From the NCBI RefSeq assembly GCF_005116645.1, contig NZ_SWCM01000005.1, forward strand, positions 186,001 to 250,000: a stretch of DNA of 64,000 nucleotides, given 5' to 3'. The notes under the pieces were generated by a model. That model saw only the letters and a list, made by a program, of their open reading frames with translations, had not been told where the DNA came from and searched no databases. Positions 36,201 to 44,097 of this stretch are shown one piece after another; the first letter of the stretch is position 1; each line of letters opens with the position of its first letter. The DNA is from Desulfopila sp. IMCC35006 (lineage in GTDB: Bacteria > Desulfobacterota > Desulfobulbia > Desulfobulbales > Desulfocapsaceae). The position numbers and the translations under genes are program-made.

Positions 36201-38398
36201 TCATCCTGAATGCTGAACGTTGGGCCAAAGGCATACCCGCCGTCAAACACTCCAGGTCGTACCTGGTTCCAGTTGCGCATACCATCATAACAGTCTGTCG
36301 GGACACCACGGAACACATAAGGATCATCCGTTGTGCTGCCGGCATTCACTCCGTACTGGCAGTTTGTCGGCAGGTTGTCATCCCAGCTGTCGGTTGTGGT
36401 TGTGGCAATTGGTGGGGCGTTGGGATAATTCGGATCATTAGCATCGTACAAATTGACCGTAACATTGGGGATACCAGGTTCCCATGGTTCAGCGGCGGCC
36501 AGTTCGGGATTGTCTTCAGCACGGGTAACTGCGTACATCACCACCCCAGAGATTCCACCGTTTTCCCCGAAACCATAAAGGGTTTTACCCCACTCGACCA
36601 CATTGGTCTGGCCAAGAAATCCTTGAAAACCCTGGGTGAGCACCGGGCCAACTTCGGATCGGGTGAAAAGATCGCCATATACATTGCCGTCAGGATCAAA
36701 CGGATTATCCTGCACCTGTGGGTTCAGCTGATCGCCGAATGACAAGTCGGTCCCGAAAGGTATCGGGCCACCGTCATCAACGGTAACTGTTGCACCGGTC
36801 GCCTTAAACCTGGCGAAATCGACTTCAGCGATAAACCATGAGAAAAAAGGAAAATTCTGATCAAAGGGTACAAAACCTTCAGTATCGGTTGGAAATGTTT
36901 GATAAATGGTACCATCACGAAAGCGTAAGTTAACGGTTTGCTCAGGAATCCCGACCTCATTTGCATCCCTGACCCCGTTCTGGTTGACATCGTTAAATAC
37001 ATGATGCTCCATGCGATTGAACCATTGAAAAACCGGAACATCGCCGAGATTACAATCAGCAATGCCATTGCAGCTGCCATCAGCCGCAATATTGATGGTA
37101 TTTTTGGCAAAGACAATGTCCAGAGCATCATCCCAAACGACCAGTTGATACTGTCCGGGAGGCACACCGGCTATACTGAAATTACCATTATCGGTGCGGG
37201 CTGCATATAAACCGTCACCGAGCACCCCACCTGACATGGCATTCAAACCAATCCATGGGGTTGTATGCGGGAAAGGCCCACCGCTATAAAAGACTGTGTC
37301 CGGCGGGCGGGAAAGATGGAGATTGACCACCTGACCACTGATGGTTGATCCGCCCGTCAGCACATCTGTTCTCTTATACACCTTCGCTGGGCCGGCAGGG
37401 ACAAAACCAAATTCCGTATGGGGTCCCGGAGGCCCGAATTCAGCAAAGAAAGGCGGTTCGTTAGCCTTTACCCAGGCATCGATAATCTTTGTTCCTTCAA
37501 TGGTGGACGTCTGCACCCAGTCATTAGTGTTCGGTGGAACAGCCTGGACACCATATTTACCGGGGGCCAGATTCTTGATGACAACACGACCATCCGGTCC
37601 TGTTGCACAGCCGCCAGGACCAGCTATAACCGGGTTACCATCACTATCCAGGACGTAGCTGCCATCAGCATTTTCCTGATAGGAGGTACACAGATCATTG
37701 CCATACACGTCCTTGCTCTGGGTTCCGGCTGAAGCACCGTACTTACCGCCGGCATCCTCCAGGATGATAGAGAAGCCCGCGAGTCCATTTTCGCCCTGGT
37801 CCCAGACATTATTTATCGGGGCAATATCCTCATGGACAAATATGCTTATCTGGGCCGTAGGGATCGGCAGACTGGTGACATAGACAGTCACCTCACCGGC
37901 TGGATTACCTTTGAACTGTGCACCGCCGATGGTATATCCGGGCTCTATGGTAGAAGAACCGGGCAGTACTGATATGAAATAATTTTTATTGGGATCAAGC
38001 GGGGTCGCATTGCCAAGAGCACCAATATTACTCTGGTCCCCTTTGGCAACTACCGGCATATAACTCCGGTGAAAACTGACCGACAGGGTGTTACGATTCG
38101 GATCACCCACCCGCCAGTTCGGATCAATTGCCGGTCCGTTAATACCCGCCTGATTTGGCTCCGTCCGTACAGTGCCATCGCTATTCAGCTGGACATGGTA
38201 CGTTTTATCCTCCTCTACCAGCCAGCGGTAGGGAGTATTGATTACGCTGCCGCTCGAGTCACGTAAAACAAGATTCATTGCTTGAGCAGTATTGACAAGA
38301 CATACCACAAGGCTGAAACTGATAAGCACAGCCAAGAGGCCTTCATATATCGATTGATTCGGTACGCATTGTACATTCGGTGCATTCGGCATTTTCAT
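33206..38398 (-). CDS. Giant exported protein with SdrD/Cna-B-like domains and a C-terminal parallel beta-helix
   Basis: A 1730-residue secreted protein. Signal peptide after MKMPNAPN (hydrophobic GLLAVLISFSLVVCLVNTAQA). Residues to about 950 contain several SdrD/Cna-B or carboxypeptidase-regulatory-like beta modules (VHEDIAPINNVWDQGENGLA, then VFNDVNQNGVRDANEVGIPE, then GISGVVMYAVTRAEDNPELA). An IPT/Ig-like part follows (about 1010-1150). The C-terminal third is a right-handed beta-helix opening with GESIQEAINNAEPNDLILVA and closing with the IGADEFH signature of choice-of-anchor Q proteins. GGAGGGGG precedes the start. Many His, Asp and Tyr residues, but no haem or copper motif. Presumably the surface scaffold of the oxidase-like system, 66 bases upstream of oxidase A. 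Confidence 0.83.
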   Translation of the reverse strand: MKMPNAPNVQCVPNQSIYEGLLAVLISFSLVVCLVNTAQAMNLVLRDSSGSVINTPYRWLVEEDKTYHVQLNSDGTVRTEPNQAGINGPAIDPNWRVGDPNRNTLSVSFHRSYMPVVAKGDQSNIGALGNATPLDPNKNYFISVLPGSSTIEPGYTIGGAQFKGNPAGEVTVYVTSLPIPTAQISIFVHEDIAPINNVWDQGENGLAGFSIILEDAGGKYGASAGTQSKDVYGNDLCTSYQENADGSYVLDSDGNPVIAGPGGCATGPDGRVVIKNLAPGKYGVQAVPPNTNDWVQTSTIEGTKIIDAWVKANEPPFFAEFGPPGPHTEFGFVPAGPAKVYKRTDVLTGGSTISGQVVNLHLSRPPDTVFYSGGPFPHTTPWIGLNAMSGGVLGDGLYAARTDNGNFSIAGVPPGQYQLVVWDDALDIVFAKNTINIAADGSCNGIADCNLGDVPVFQWFNRMEHHVFNDVNQNGVRDANEVGIPEQTVNLRFRDGTIYQTFPTDTEGFVPFDQNFPFFSWFIAEVDFARFKATGATVTVDDGGPIPFGTDLSFGDQLNPQVQDNPFDPDGNVYGDLFTRSEVGPVLTQGFQGFLGQTNVVEWGKTLYGFGENGGISGVVMYAVTRAEDNPELAAAEPWEPGIPNVTVNLYDANDPNYPNAPPIATTTTDSWDDNLPTNCQYGVNAGSTTDDPYVFRGVPTDCYDGMRNWNQVRPGVFDGGYAFGPTFSIQDDFGGVQPTWINVPDFANNPDVGYMRPGKYVVEVVPPQGYEVIRSQDRNVDFGNTYVPAPQLLPPKCVNFADVDGDSQPGYTVPANLTLFPGVAAPLAGQQLPLCDRKEILLSGTQNAAVDFSLFTEVPISGHIIGFMLDDTANEYDPASPQFGEKYAPPFLPVSIRDWTGREIGRTVSDEYGVYNALVPSTFTANLPQPSGMSPNMLTTCMNAKLRGDGSVDPQHNPQYSQFCYTFQYMPGSTTYLDTPVLPVAAFAGPDQNPLDCEIEDFTPRIKSVSVSTNGVGGGPYIPASNSGVVSGNHTILITSMGNRVQVPNPAYDGVGGTEPKTITRNYNFGGNNSNNKVTIGGIEIAATNINWSPTLIAVTIPNGFNFGSRGGKQLLVTRGSRGGNETVTGVTVQVGLRNRAGIQTVANGESIQEAINNAEPNDLILVAPGTYDEMVIMWKPVQLQGWGEGSTFINAVKTPAEKLVAWRTLAEQLVSDGSVDLIDGQGLGFGGIEPTTFFSEEGAGVFVLAKATGANRFSLGRNREARIDGFNISGADTGGGVVVNGFADYLEISNLKIVNNSATYAGGIRVGHPLVALNEEYTDAQNNYINIHHNAVVQNGGLDVAGGGIALHTGSDSYAVTSNYVCGNFTTADGAGIAHYGLSDRNNRNSSYPLIADNRITFNENFNQGAPTNGGGILVAGAAPLVNGTLSPGAGNVQILRNLIQGNSAGAGDGGGIQLSRVNGQDVNVRPNGNVRNFNYRVDVINNIIVNNVAALSGGGISIQDTLGANILYNTIAHNDNTSTSGAAFSPGIPSQSNPQPGAGIASHRHIDLVANPGYSEPSLSNNIVYQNRMFYWLLDSTDLDNVRTGLCPDIAGAVGLNCTNAPGPDPIFSDLAVIGAAGSLTCTDCIDSNGGDPLFVAGTFNGNRETTTFLPEVNTAIAAPPALDEGGNFIRLRYGPLTQTRDYHIQLGSAALDKGTNSFISDDFDLESRPWGGSADIGADEFH

Positions 38399-38436
38399 AA
38401 TACCCCCTCCTCTATTTTGACTTCCAGTGGTTCGGG

Positions 38437-38757
38437 TTACACACACTCCCCACCCTGCAACATATTATTTCCTGCTGTGCACTTGACTGCGTGCTTGATC
38501 TCCAGGCGCTCAGCCAATAGGTTGTCGAGCCCCAGCAGAACGGCCAGCGACCTCGAGTTTAGATATCTTTCAAGATCTTCAATTGTTTTCCATTCCTCCA
38601 GAAGATAAAAAATATCCTTATTCTCCATATCCTGATAGAAATCTGCACTGGTACAACCCTCATCTTTCACCACCTGATCGGCCAACCCTTTGATAGTCTG
38701 GATTATCTCTCGTCTTTTTCGAGACAACCCGTGTATTTTAATGGTGGTAACTATCAT
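38437..38757 (-). CDS. Antibiotic biosynthesis monooxygenase (ABM) domain protein
   Basis: A 106-residue dimeric alpha-beta barrel of the ABM/YgiN type (quinol monooxygenase-like). The family pattern is clear: MIVTTIKIHGLSRKRREI, then GLADQVVKDEGCTSADFYQD, then DIFYLLEEWKTIEDLERYLN. GAGGTCCGG lies just before the start. It is 38 bases before the giant-protein gene and so is the first gene of that operon. In this family substrates include quinols and haem; a role in quinone or haem chemistry linked to the oxidase system is inferred, not shown. Confidence 0.85.
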   Translation of the reverse strand: MIVTTIKIHGLSRKRREIIQTIKGLADQVVKDEGCTSADFYQDMENKDIFYLLEEWKTIEDLERYLNSRSLAVLLGLDNLLAERLEIKHAVKCTAGNNMLQGGECV

Positions 38758-38913
38758 CCGGACCTCATAGTTTTCAAACTACAACCGACCTGTTTATGAT
38801 ATGGATTATCAATAACCATACCAGAAATGCCACTTTGTCGTACTTTTCACACTATGTCAGGGTCTACGGGAAAATAATGAAGACAACAGCGAGTGCAGCA
38901 ATAGGTTTAAGAT

Positions 38914-38929
38914 GGCAAATAGGTGGCCA
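38914..38929 (-). promoter_or_regulatory. Candidate sigma-54 promoter of the ABM-giant protein-oxidase operon
   Basis: On the minus strand TGGCCA-CCTAT-TTGCC keeps GG at -24 and TTGC at -12 with correct spacing but has an imperfect -24 box. It is 157 bases before the ABM start. It overlaps the left arm of a long inverted repeat, so a protein bound there would affect it directly. Confidence 0.5.
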
Positions 38930-38965
38930 AATATGGCCACCCGGCTATATTTGGCCACCTATTTG
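38916..38965. promoter_or_regulatory. Perfect 19-bp inverted repeat, probable operator
   Basis: CAAATAGGTGGCCAAATAT (38916-38934) is the exact complement of 38947-38965. The unit TGGCCACC or its complement occurs three times in the stretch, so alternative palindromes are possible. It lies between the activator gene and the oxidase operon and is a good candidate binding site for the Fis-type HTH of that activator or another regulator. Confidence 0.6.
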
Positions 38966-39026
38966 ACCAACTGATGAAGGTGTGAATGTAGCGAGAAAGA
39001 GGAGGTACGGGGGAGGAAAGGAGGAT

Positions 39027-40880
39027 TTAAGGCTTGCGTAGGTTATGTTTTACCATCTTGGCTCGCAGGGTGCTCCGCTGCAAACCCAGGATCTCCGAAG
39101 CGCTGTTTTTGCCGCTGACCTTCCAGTCAGCTTCTTCCAACACCTTGAGGATGTAGGATCGCTCCATTTCCTCCAGGGTCAGAAAGTCTGTTGTCGATTT
39201 CTCGAGGGATTGTTCCAGTTTGTCAGCCAGGCTGAGCTTGGAGCCTGTGCTGCTGATCACCGCCCGCTCAATAACATTCTCCAGTTCCCGGACGTTACCG
39301 GGCCAGCTATAGTTTTTCAATTGCTGCATGACGTTAAATGGAATGGTACCGATCGGTTTCTTGAGTTTTTTGGTAAAACGTTCAAAAAAGAAGGTCGTGA
39401 GCTGGGGGATATCGTCGATTCGATCTCTCAAGGGCGGCGCGGTTATCGGAAAAACATTCAATCTGTACCAGAGGTCTCTCCGAAACAAACCTTTATTCAC
39501 GTCATCCTCCAGGTCACGATTGGTAGCGGCAATAATACGGACATCTACCTTCGTTGTTCGCGCACTGCCGAGCCGCACAAATTCCCCTTCCTGCAACACC
39601 CGTAAAAGTTTTGCCTGCAGTTCCAGTGGCAGTTCACCTATCTCGTCGAGAAAGATAGTCGCCTTATCGGCAAGCTCGAAACGGCCAAGCTGTCTGGTAT
39701 ACGCACTGGTAAAAGCCCCCTTCTCATGGCCGAACAGCTCACTTTCGATGAGATTGGCGGGCAAGGCGGCACAGTTGATCTTGATCATTGGCCGGCCTTT
39801 ACGCAGGCTGGTGTTATGAATCGCCCTGGCAAAAAGTTCTTTGCCGGTTCCTGTTTCCCCGAGCAGAAGAACGGTCGTATCCGTCGCGGCAATCTGTTCT
39901 ATCTTAAAAAGGACATACTGGAGGGCATTACTGCTGCCGATGATATTGTCATAGTTGAAAGACAGTTTTATTTCTTCCTGCAGGTAGGCACTTTCCGCCT
40001 CGAGTTGTACTTTACAGCTGGCAACTTCTGAAAGAGTATGCCGTAATCTGTTTTCATATTCTTTTTGCCGGGTAATATCCTGATTGCTCGACCGATAGCC
40101 GAGAAACTCACCCTCATCACCGGTAACGGCCTGACAGGTATGGGCAATCCAGCGAACTTTTCCATCACGCCGGACGATGCGGAATTGCAGCTCGCGTAAA
40201 TCGATTTTCTCCTCTCCGTCGTGCAGGTGCTCAGCAAATTTTTCTTTATCTTCCGGAAAAATTATATCCTTGAGCAGAGAAGGGTTTTCCATGAACTCAT
40301 TGGCATGATACCCGGTAATTCTATGACAGGAGGGAGATATATAGAGAAAACTTCCGTCCGGCCGGGTCCAGGATTCGAGGTTATATGCAAAATCAGCCAG
40401 GATACGAAATTTGCATTGTTCTCGAAGCAGGCAATTCTCCAATTCTTTTTGCCTGGTCATATCGCGAAAAAACCTGATATAGCAGATCAACCTCCCGTTA
40501 TCATGAGTAAATATACTGTCATTGGTTTCGGCTGTGAAAATCCCCCCATCTTTTCGGCGAAAACGGGCTTCAACTGCACCGGATTTTTCTCCAGTGTTCC
40601 ACTTGAATGCTGCCTGTTCCAGTTGCTGGTAATCCTTACTGCAGCTATAAAGAAATTCCGCTTTTTGACCCAGAAATTCTTCTTCCATGTAGCCAAAAAG
40701 GTTTTCCATGGCCGGATTGACCATGATGATCCGCTGCTCACCATCAATACATATTACGCCGTCGGAAATTGAAGCAAAAATCTGCCTGAACTGAGAAATC
40801 TCGAGGTGGAGATACTCCACCTCGAATTTCAATGCCGAGACAAAGTTTTCCAGGACAGTCTGATTGTCATTTTCCGCCAT
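39027..40880 (-). CDS. Sigma-54-dependent transcriptional activator with two PAS domains
   Basis: A 617-residue enhancer-binding protein. Two PAS domains (about 25-145 and 150-280: [20 protein letters not shown], then [20 protein letters not shown]) replace a response-regulator receiver, so it senses a cytoplasmic or redox ligand directly. AAA+ domain about 310-545 with Walker A GETGTGKE, loop 1 GAFTSA (the sigma-54 contact, normally GAFTGA), and Walker [12 protein letters not shown]-terminal Fis-type HTH ending [20 protein letters not shown]. It lies just upstream of the oxidase operon, whose neighbourhood holds several sigma-54 promoters. The target set is inferred. Confidence 0.9.
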   Translation of the reverse strand: MAENDNQTVLENFVSALKFEVEYLHLEISQFRQIFASISDGVICIDGEQRIIMVNPAMENLFGYMEEEFLGQKAEFLYSCSKDYQQLEQAAFKWNTGEKSGAVEARFRRKDGGIFTAETNDSIFTHDNGRLICYIRFFRDMTRQKELENCLLREQCKFRILADFAYNLESWTRPDGSFLYISPSCHRITGYHANEFMENPSLLKDIIFPEDKEKFAEHLHDGEEKIDLRELQFRIVRRDGKVRWIAHTCQAVTGDEGEFLGYRSSNQDITRQKEYENRLRHTLSEVASCKVQLEAESAYLQEEIKLSFNYDNIIGSSNALQYVLFKIEQIAATDTTVLLLGETGTGKELFARAIHNTSLRKGRPMIKINCAALPANLIESELFGHEKGAFTSAYTRQLGRFELADKATIFLDEIGELPLELQAKLLRVLQEGEFVRLGSARTTKVDVRIIAATNRDLEDDVNKGLFRRDLWYRLNVFPITAPPLRDRIDDIPQLTTFFFERFTKKLKKPIGTIPFNVMQQLKNYSWPGNVRELENVIERAVISSTGSKLSLADKLEQSLEKSTTDFLTLEEMERSYILKVLEEADWKVSGKNSASEILGLQRSTLRAKMVKHNLRKP

Positions 40881-40938
40881 ATCTATGACCTAAGATAATT
40901 TCTCCCATTGCGGCTCCTGATTGCCTTTCTGCTGCCGA

Positions 40939-41943
40939 TCAAAGGAAATACGTCAGCTTACTCAAACAGATTGCATAGGTGACAAATGCAATAAAACACA
41001 GACAACTGATCATACTACATTGTACCCATTTTTTTTCAACCCCAGCCACGATCTCTGCAAGCCCGGCAGTATTTTTCAATGGCTGAAAAAGGCCCGGCAG
41101 CATTCCAAAGTATACCCCGCCGAAAAGGGTCAGGTAGAGTGGATACCCAACAAAATTATACTCCTGCTGCAGGATATCGAACGGACAGTGATGCGTGGGC
41201 AGTTCATAAATATATACTGAGATAAAAGATATCATAGAAACAATGGCCAGAACAAAGAAAAGAGCAGAAAACAGGGCAAGAAGATACCGAAACACGCCAG
41301 CTTGAAACGCCAGGTTCAAGACCATTACACTGATCAAGATAATACTTAAGCTGTAAAATGCCACCATTGCCGGAAAAACTGGCAGTGCGGCAAGGCTGCT
41401 TGCCGTGCTCTCGCCACCACTGCCAAAGAGCGAACCGCAGCAGGAGGTAATGATATCCGGTTCAAGCCCGAGAAAATACGTGAGCTGCAGAGTAAAATCG
41501 ATACCAATACAGGGTACTATGCCACCGAGCAACGCGTATTTGAGACGTACAAGCGGGTATTGCTCCGCTTGTTGATCAATATAATTCAGGGCGATCCAGA
41601 AGCCCGACAGAAAGAAAACGATGATTTTGGACAGTAATGCATACCAGCCTACCGGATTGGCATTGAGCGAGCCGGTGGCACACATGGCCCCGACAAACAA
41701 ACGGTGGATGTCATCCATGGTGAAAATAAATAAAACAAAGGCAATTATCTGAAACCCCAGCCCATAATTGACAAGGGTGGATATCAGATACGTCTTGCGT
41801 TCCAATGCCAGCTGGGAGGCAGAACTGCTGTTATAATTCCAGGCGAAGAAAATCATTGCTCCGTTGATCGCAGCATAGCAGAGCATCAGCAGGGTGATAG
41901 CCGAACCAGTAATGAGGGCAAGGACTCCCGGATGCAGAATCAC
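40939..41943 (-). CDS. Polytopic inner-membrane protein, unknown
   Basis: A 334-residue protein with about nine hydrophobic helices and a few Cys/His-containing loops ([14 protein letters not shown], then [20 protein letters not shown], then [19 protein letters not shown]). It overlaps the ABC ATPase gene by four bases, so it is translated with the transporter and is probably part of it. The Cys and His clusters on extramembrane loops could bind metal. I do not recognise the family. Confidence 0.72.
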   Translation of the reverse strand: MILHPGVLALITGSAITLLMLCYAAINGAMIFFAWNYNSSSASQLALERKTYLISTLVNYGLGFQIIAFVLFIFTMDDIHRLFVGAMCATGSLNANPVGWYALLSKIIVFFLSGFWIALNYIDQQAEQYPLVRLKYALLGGIVPCIGIDFTLQLTYFLGLEPDIITSCCGSLFGSGGESTASSLAALPVFPAMVAFYSLSIILISVMVLNLAFQAGVFRYLLALFSALFFVLAIVSMISFISVYIYELPTHHCPFDILQQEYNFVGYPLYLTLFGGVYFGMLPGLFQPLKNTAGLAEIVAGVEKKWVQCSMISCLCFIAFVTYAICLSKLTYFL

Positions 41944-42629
41944 TTCGTATCAATCCTCTCAATCTGGCCGTCACGCATGACAATCGACCTGGTGACGAGC
42001 GGGTTGTCGTGGACAAAGGGATCGTGGGTGGCAATTATGATGGTCTTGCCTTCGTGGTTCAGCTGGTCAAGGGTATCGATAAACTCCTGGGCCAGCTTTC
42101 TGTCGAGATGTGCAGTCGGTTCATCGGCAATAATGATCCTCGGTTTATTGATCAGGGCCCGGGCAATGGCAACCCGTTGCTGTTCACCGCCGGACAGTTT
42201 TTTTACCTGCAGATGTTTTTTATTGTCGATTTTCAGCCTCTCAAGTATCGACAAAGCCCTTTCATTCATTGTCCGCGTGCCGAGCGCCAGGGGAAAGAGG
42301 GGCAACAGCACATTTTCCAGGACGGTCAATTCCCTGATCAGATGGAACTGCTGAAAGATAAAGCCAAAGGCCTGCCGCCGGATGTTGGTGAGAAACCGTT
42401 CAGGCAGTTTCACCACATCCTTGCCGTCGACCAGAATCCTGCCTGAGGTGGGTCGGGCCATACAGCCGATAAGACTGAGCAGTGATGTCTTTCCGGATCC
42501 GCTCGGTCCGGTCAGAACAGCCACCTCGCCGGCTTCAATTGACAGCGATGCCGCATGGACCGCGGTCAGTTCATCGGCCAGTCCCGGATTATAAATCTTA
42601 ACGACATTATCAACCTCTATAAGCGCCAC
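41940..42629 (-). CDS. ABC transporter ATPase, LolD/MacB-like
   Basis: A 229-residue ATPase of the FtsX-partner class. Walker [14 protein letters not shown]-loop [12 protein letters not shown], signature [15 protein letters not shown], Walker [14 protein letters not shown]-loop ATHD. The signature and the FQQFHLI segment are typical of LolD/MacB. It pairs with the permease four bases upstream. This class moves lipoproteins, peptides or drives periplasmic proteins rather than importing small solutes. Confidence 0.9.
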   Translation of the reverse strand: MALIEVDNVVKIYNPGLADELTAVHAASLSIEAGEVAVLTGPSGSGKTSLLSLIGCMARPTSGRILVDGKDVVKLPERFLTNIRRQAFGFIFQQFHLIRELTVLENVLLPLFPLALGTRTMNERALSILERLKIDNKKHLQVKKLSGGEQQRVAIARALINKPRIIIADEPTAHLDRKLAQEFIDTLDQLNHEGKTIIIATHDPFVHDNPLVTRSIVMRDGQIERIDTK

Positions 42630-42633
42630 GCCA

Positions 42634-43791
42634 TTACCCCCTCATCACGGAATCCGGATCGGTGATTGCTGTTTTCCAGGTTGGTATCACCGTACTGGCG
42701 ATATACGGAATAATGGTGAGAAAAGCCATGATCAACAGGTGAAAAGAGTTGAAACTCGGCGTGAGATGAAAAGCGGGGAAAAGTACCGACCATCCCTTGA
42801 GGACTGCGGCGAGAAGACTGGCGTTAAAGAAAAAGACATGCATATAGGCGACAATCACCCCGGTGAGAAAGGAGGTCAGGGAGATAATCAGTCCTTCCCA
42901 GAATTTCAGGGCGAGGATGTCGGAGGTATCCCAGCCGATGGCCTTAAGGATACCGATCTCCTGTTTTTCTTCGGCACTGATCCCGGTCGCCTTGTCCCAG
43001 GCCATGATGCACAGGGCGATGACGGCGGCACTGAAGACCGTCAACATCATGCCGCTGCGCCAGTTGAAGACCATATCATAGGTCCTGACCAGCTCTCTTT
43101 TGGTAATCGGCCGGGTATCGGGGAAGAGCTTTTTTATCTTGGCGGCCACCGTCTGGACTTCGCTGCTGTTGGGCACACTCACCGCAAAATCGGTGGCCAG
43201 GCCGGGCGGATAACCGAAAAAATCGATCAGGCTCCGATCGGTGAGGACGACCAGGTCGTTGGTGAGCAGGTCGGATTCGGACGTAAAAAGACCGCTCACT
43301 TCAAACAACACCCCGGTATTTCTGCTGTCAACGAGAATGAGCTGCCCGGAACGACCAGAATGCCTGAGGGCGGCAACGCCGGCACCGACGGCACATTCAT
43401 CAGGGGTTTGCGGCAAACGGCCTTCAAGCATTGTCAGGGGAGCAGTTTCGCCGCCCGAACCTATCAGGGTATAGTTGGCCTTTGTGAGGGCATCGTAATA
43501 ATAGCCCCAGTATCGAGGGGTAATGGTGCCGATGCCGAGAATCCCGGCCATGCCTGCTTTATAGTCGACAGGGATAAGCTCGTGGCGGCCGCCCAGAGTC
43601 CGCTGGACAATAAGGTCAGGAACTCCCTGCAGAAGTGCGGTTGTCTCTGTTTGCAGAGAGCGCGTCAGAAATAACACCGAGGCAAGCGCCGCCACCGTGC
43701 CGATATACGCCGCCATGATTGCGCCGTTTTTAAATTTTCTCCGGAGCAGGGAAGAAACGGCATAGTCGATAATTTTCAGATGCTTGGTCAC
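42634..43791 (-). CDS. FtsX-like ABC permease (LolC/MacB type)
   Basis: A 385-residue permease with one N-terminal helix (about 22-42), a large periplasmic domain (about 45-250) and three C-terminal helices, the usual FtsX layout. The family segment ISAEEKQEIGILKAIGWDTS matches the conserved FtsX loop, and the end (IASTVIPTWKTAITDPDSVM) matches the common PxxxAxxxDPxxxL ending. It overlaps the lipoprotein gene by four bases and precedes the ATPase by four. Probably a mechanotransmission or export system for the copper/haem proteins. Confidence 0.87.
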   Translation of the reverse strand: MTKHLKIIDYAVSSLLRRKFKNGAIMAAYIGTVAALASVLFLTRSLQTETTALLQGVPDLIVQRTLGGRHELIPVDYKAGMAGILGIGTITPRYWGYYYDALTKANYTLIGSGGETAPLTMLEGRLPQTPDECAVGAGVAALRHSGRSGQLILVDSRNTGVLFEVSGLFTSESDLLTNDLVVLTDRSLIDFFGYPPGLATDFAVSVPNSSEVQTVAAKIKKLFPDTRPITKRELVRTYDMVFNWRSGMMLTVFSAAVIALCIMAWDKATGISAEEKQEIGILKAIGWDTSDILALKFWEGLIISLTSFLTGVIVAYMHVFFFNASLLAAVLKGWSVLFPAFHLTPSFNSFHLLIMAFLTIIPYIASTVIPTWKTAITDPDSVMRG

Positions 43792-44090
43792 TCTCTTTCT
43801 CCCGATGCAGCATGGCTGGGCGCAATTATCGAACCGGATGGAAAATGATCGGGCGACCCCGGGAAATCCTGAAAAGCAGAGAAGAAATCCGTTTGCGAAG
43901 GATGCCGCGTATATCTGGCCTCCGTCCAGAGCGCAGGATCAGTCAAGCCAAGTCTGCTGACCAATGCCTGCCTGGCCGGCAAAAAGGCGTCCCTGTCTGA
44001 CAGTTGTGCGGTGCACCCATGAAAAAAAAGGGCAAGGAGTATCAGACCCAGAACGACAGTCAGCGCTATAAAAGACTTGCCTCTTTTCAT
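43788..44090 (-). CDS. Small lipoprotein, 100 residues, unknown
   Basis: MKRGKSFIALTVVLGLILLA leads to a lipobox (LFFHGC), so the mature protein is anchored by Cys. The rest is soluble with no known motif (QLSDRDAFLPARQALVSRLG). Its 3' end overlaps the FtsX-like gene by four bases and it starts seven bases after the cytochrome-binding-protein fusion, so it belongs to that operon. A start at 44117 is possible, but 44090 gives a proper lipoprotein signal. Confidence 0.72.
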   Translation of the reverse strand: MKRGKSFIALTVVLGLILLALFFHGCTAQLSDRDAFLPARQALVSRLGLTDPALWTEARYTRHPSQTDFFSAFQDFPGSPDHFPSGSIIAPSHAASGERE

Positions 44091-44097
44091 GCCCACA

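Larger units (their letters stand above)
38758..39026. other. Control region between the sigma-54 activator and the oxidase operon
   Basis: This region of 269 bases holds a 19-bp perfect inverted repeat and a candidate sigma-54 promoter that overlaps its left arm; both are listed separately. No gene seen. Confidence 0.6.

Noticed and set aside
38826-38842. TGGCATTTCTGGTATG on the minus strand as a sigma-54 promoter of the ABM operon
   Set aside because: The -12 element lacks GC at the right distance; the site at 38914-38929 fits better.
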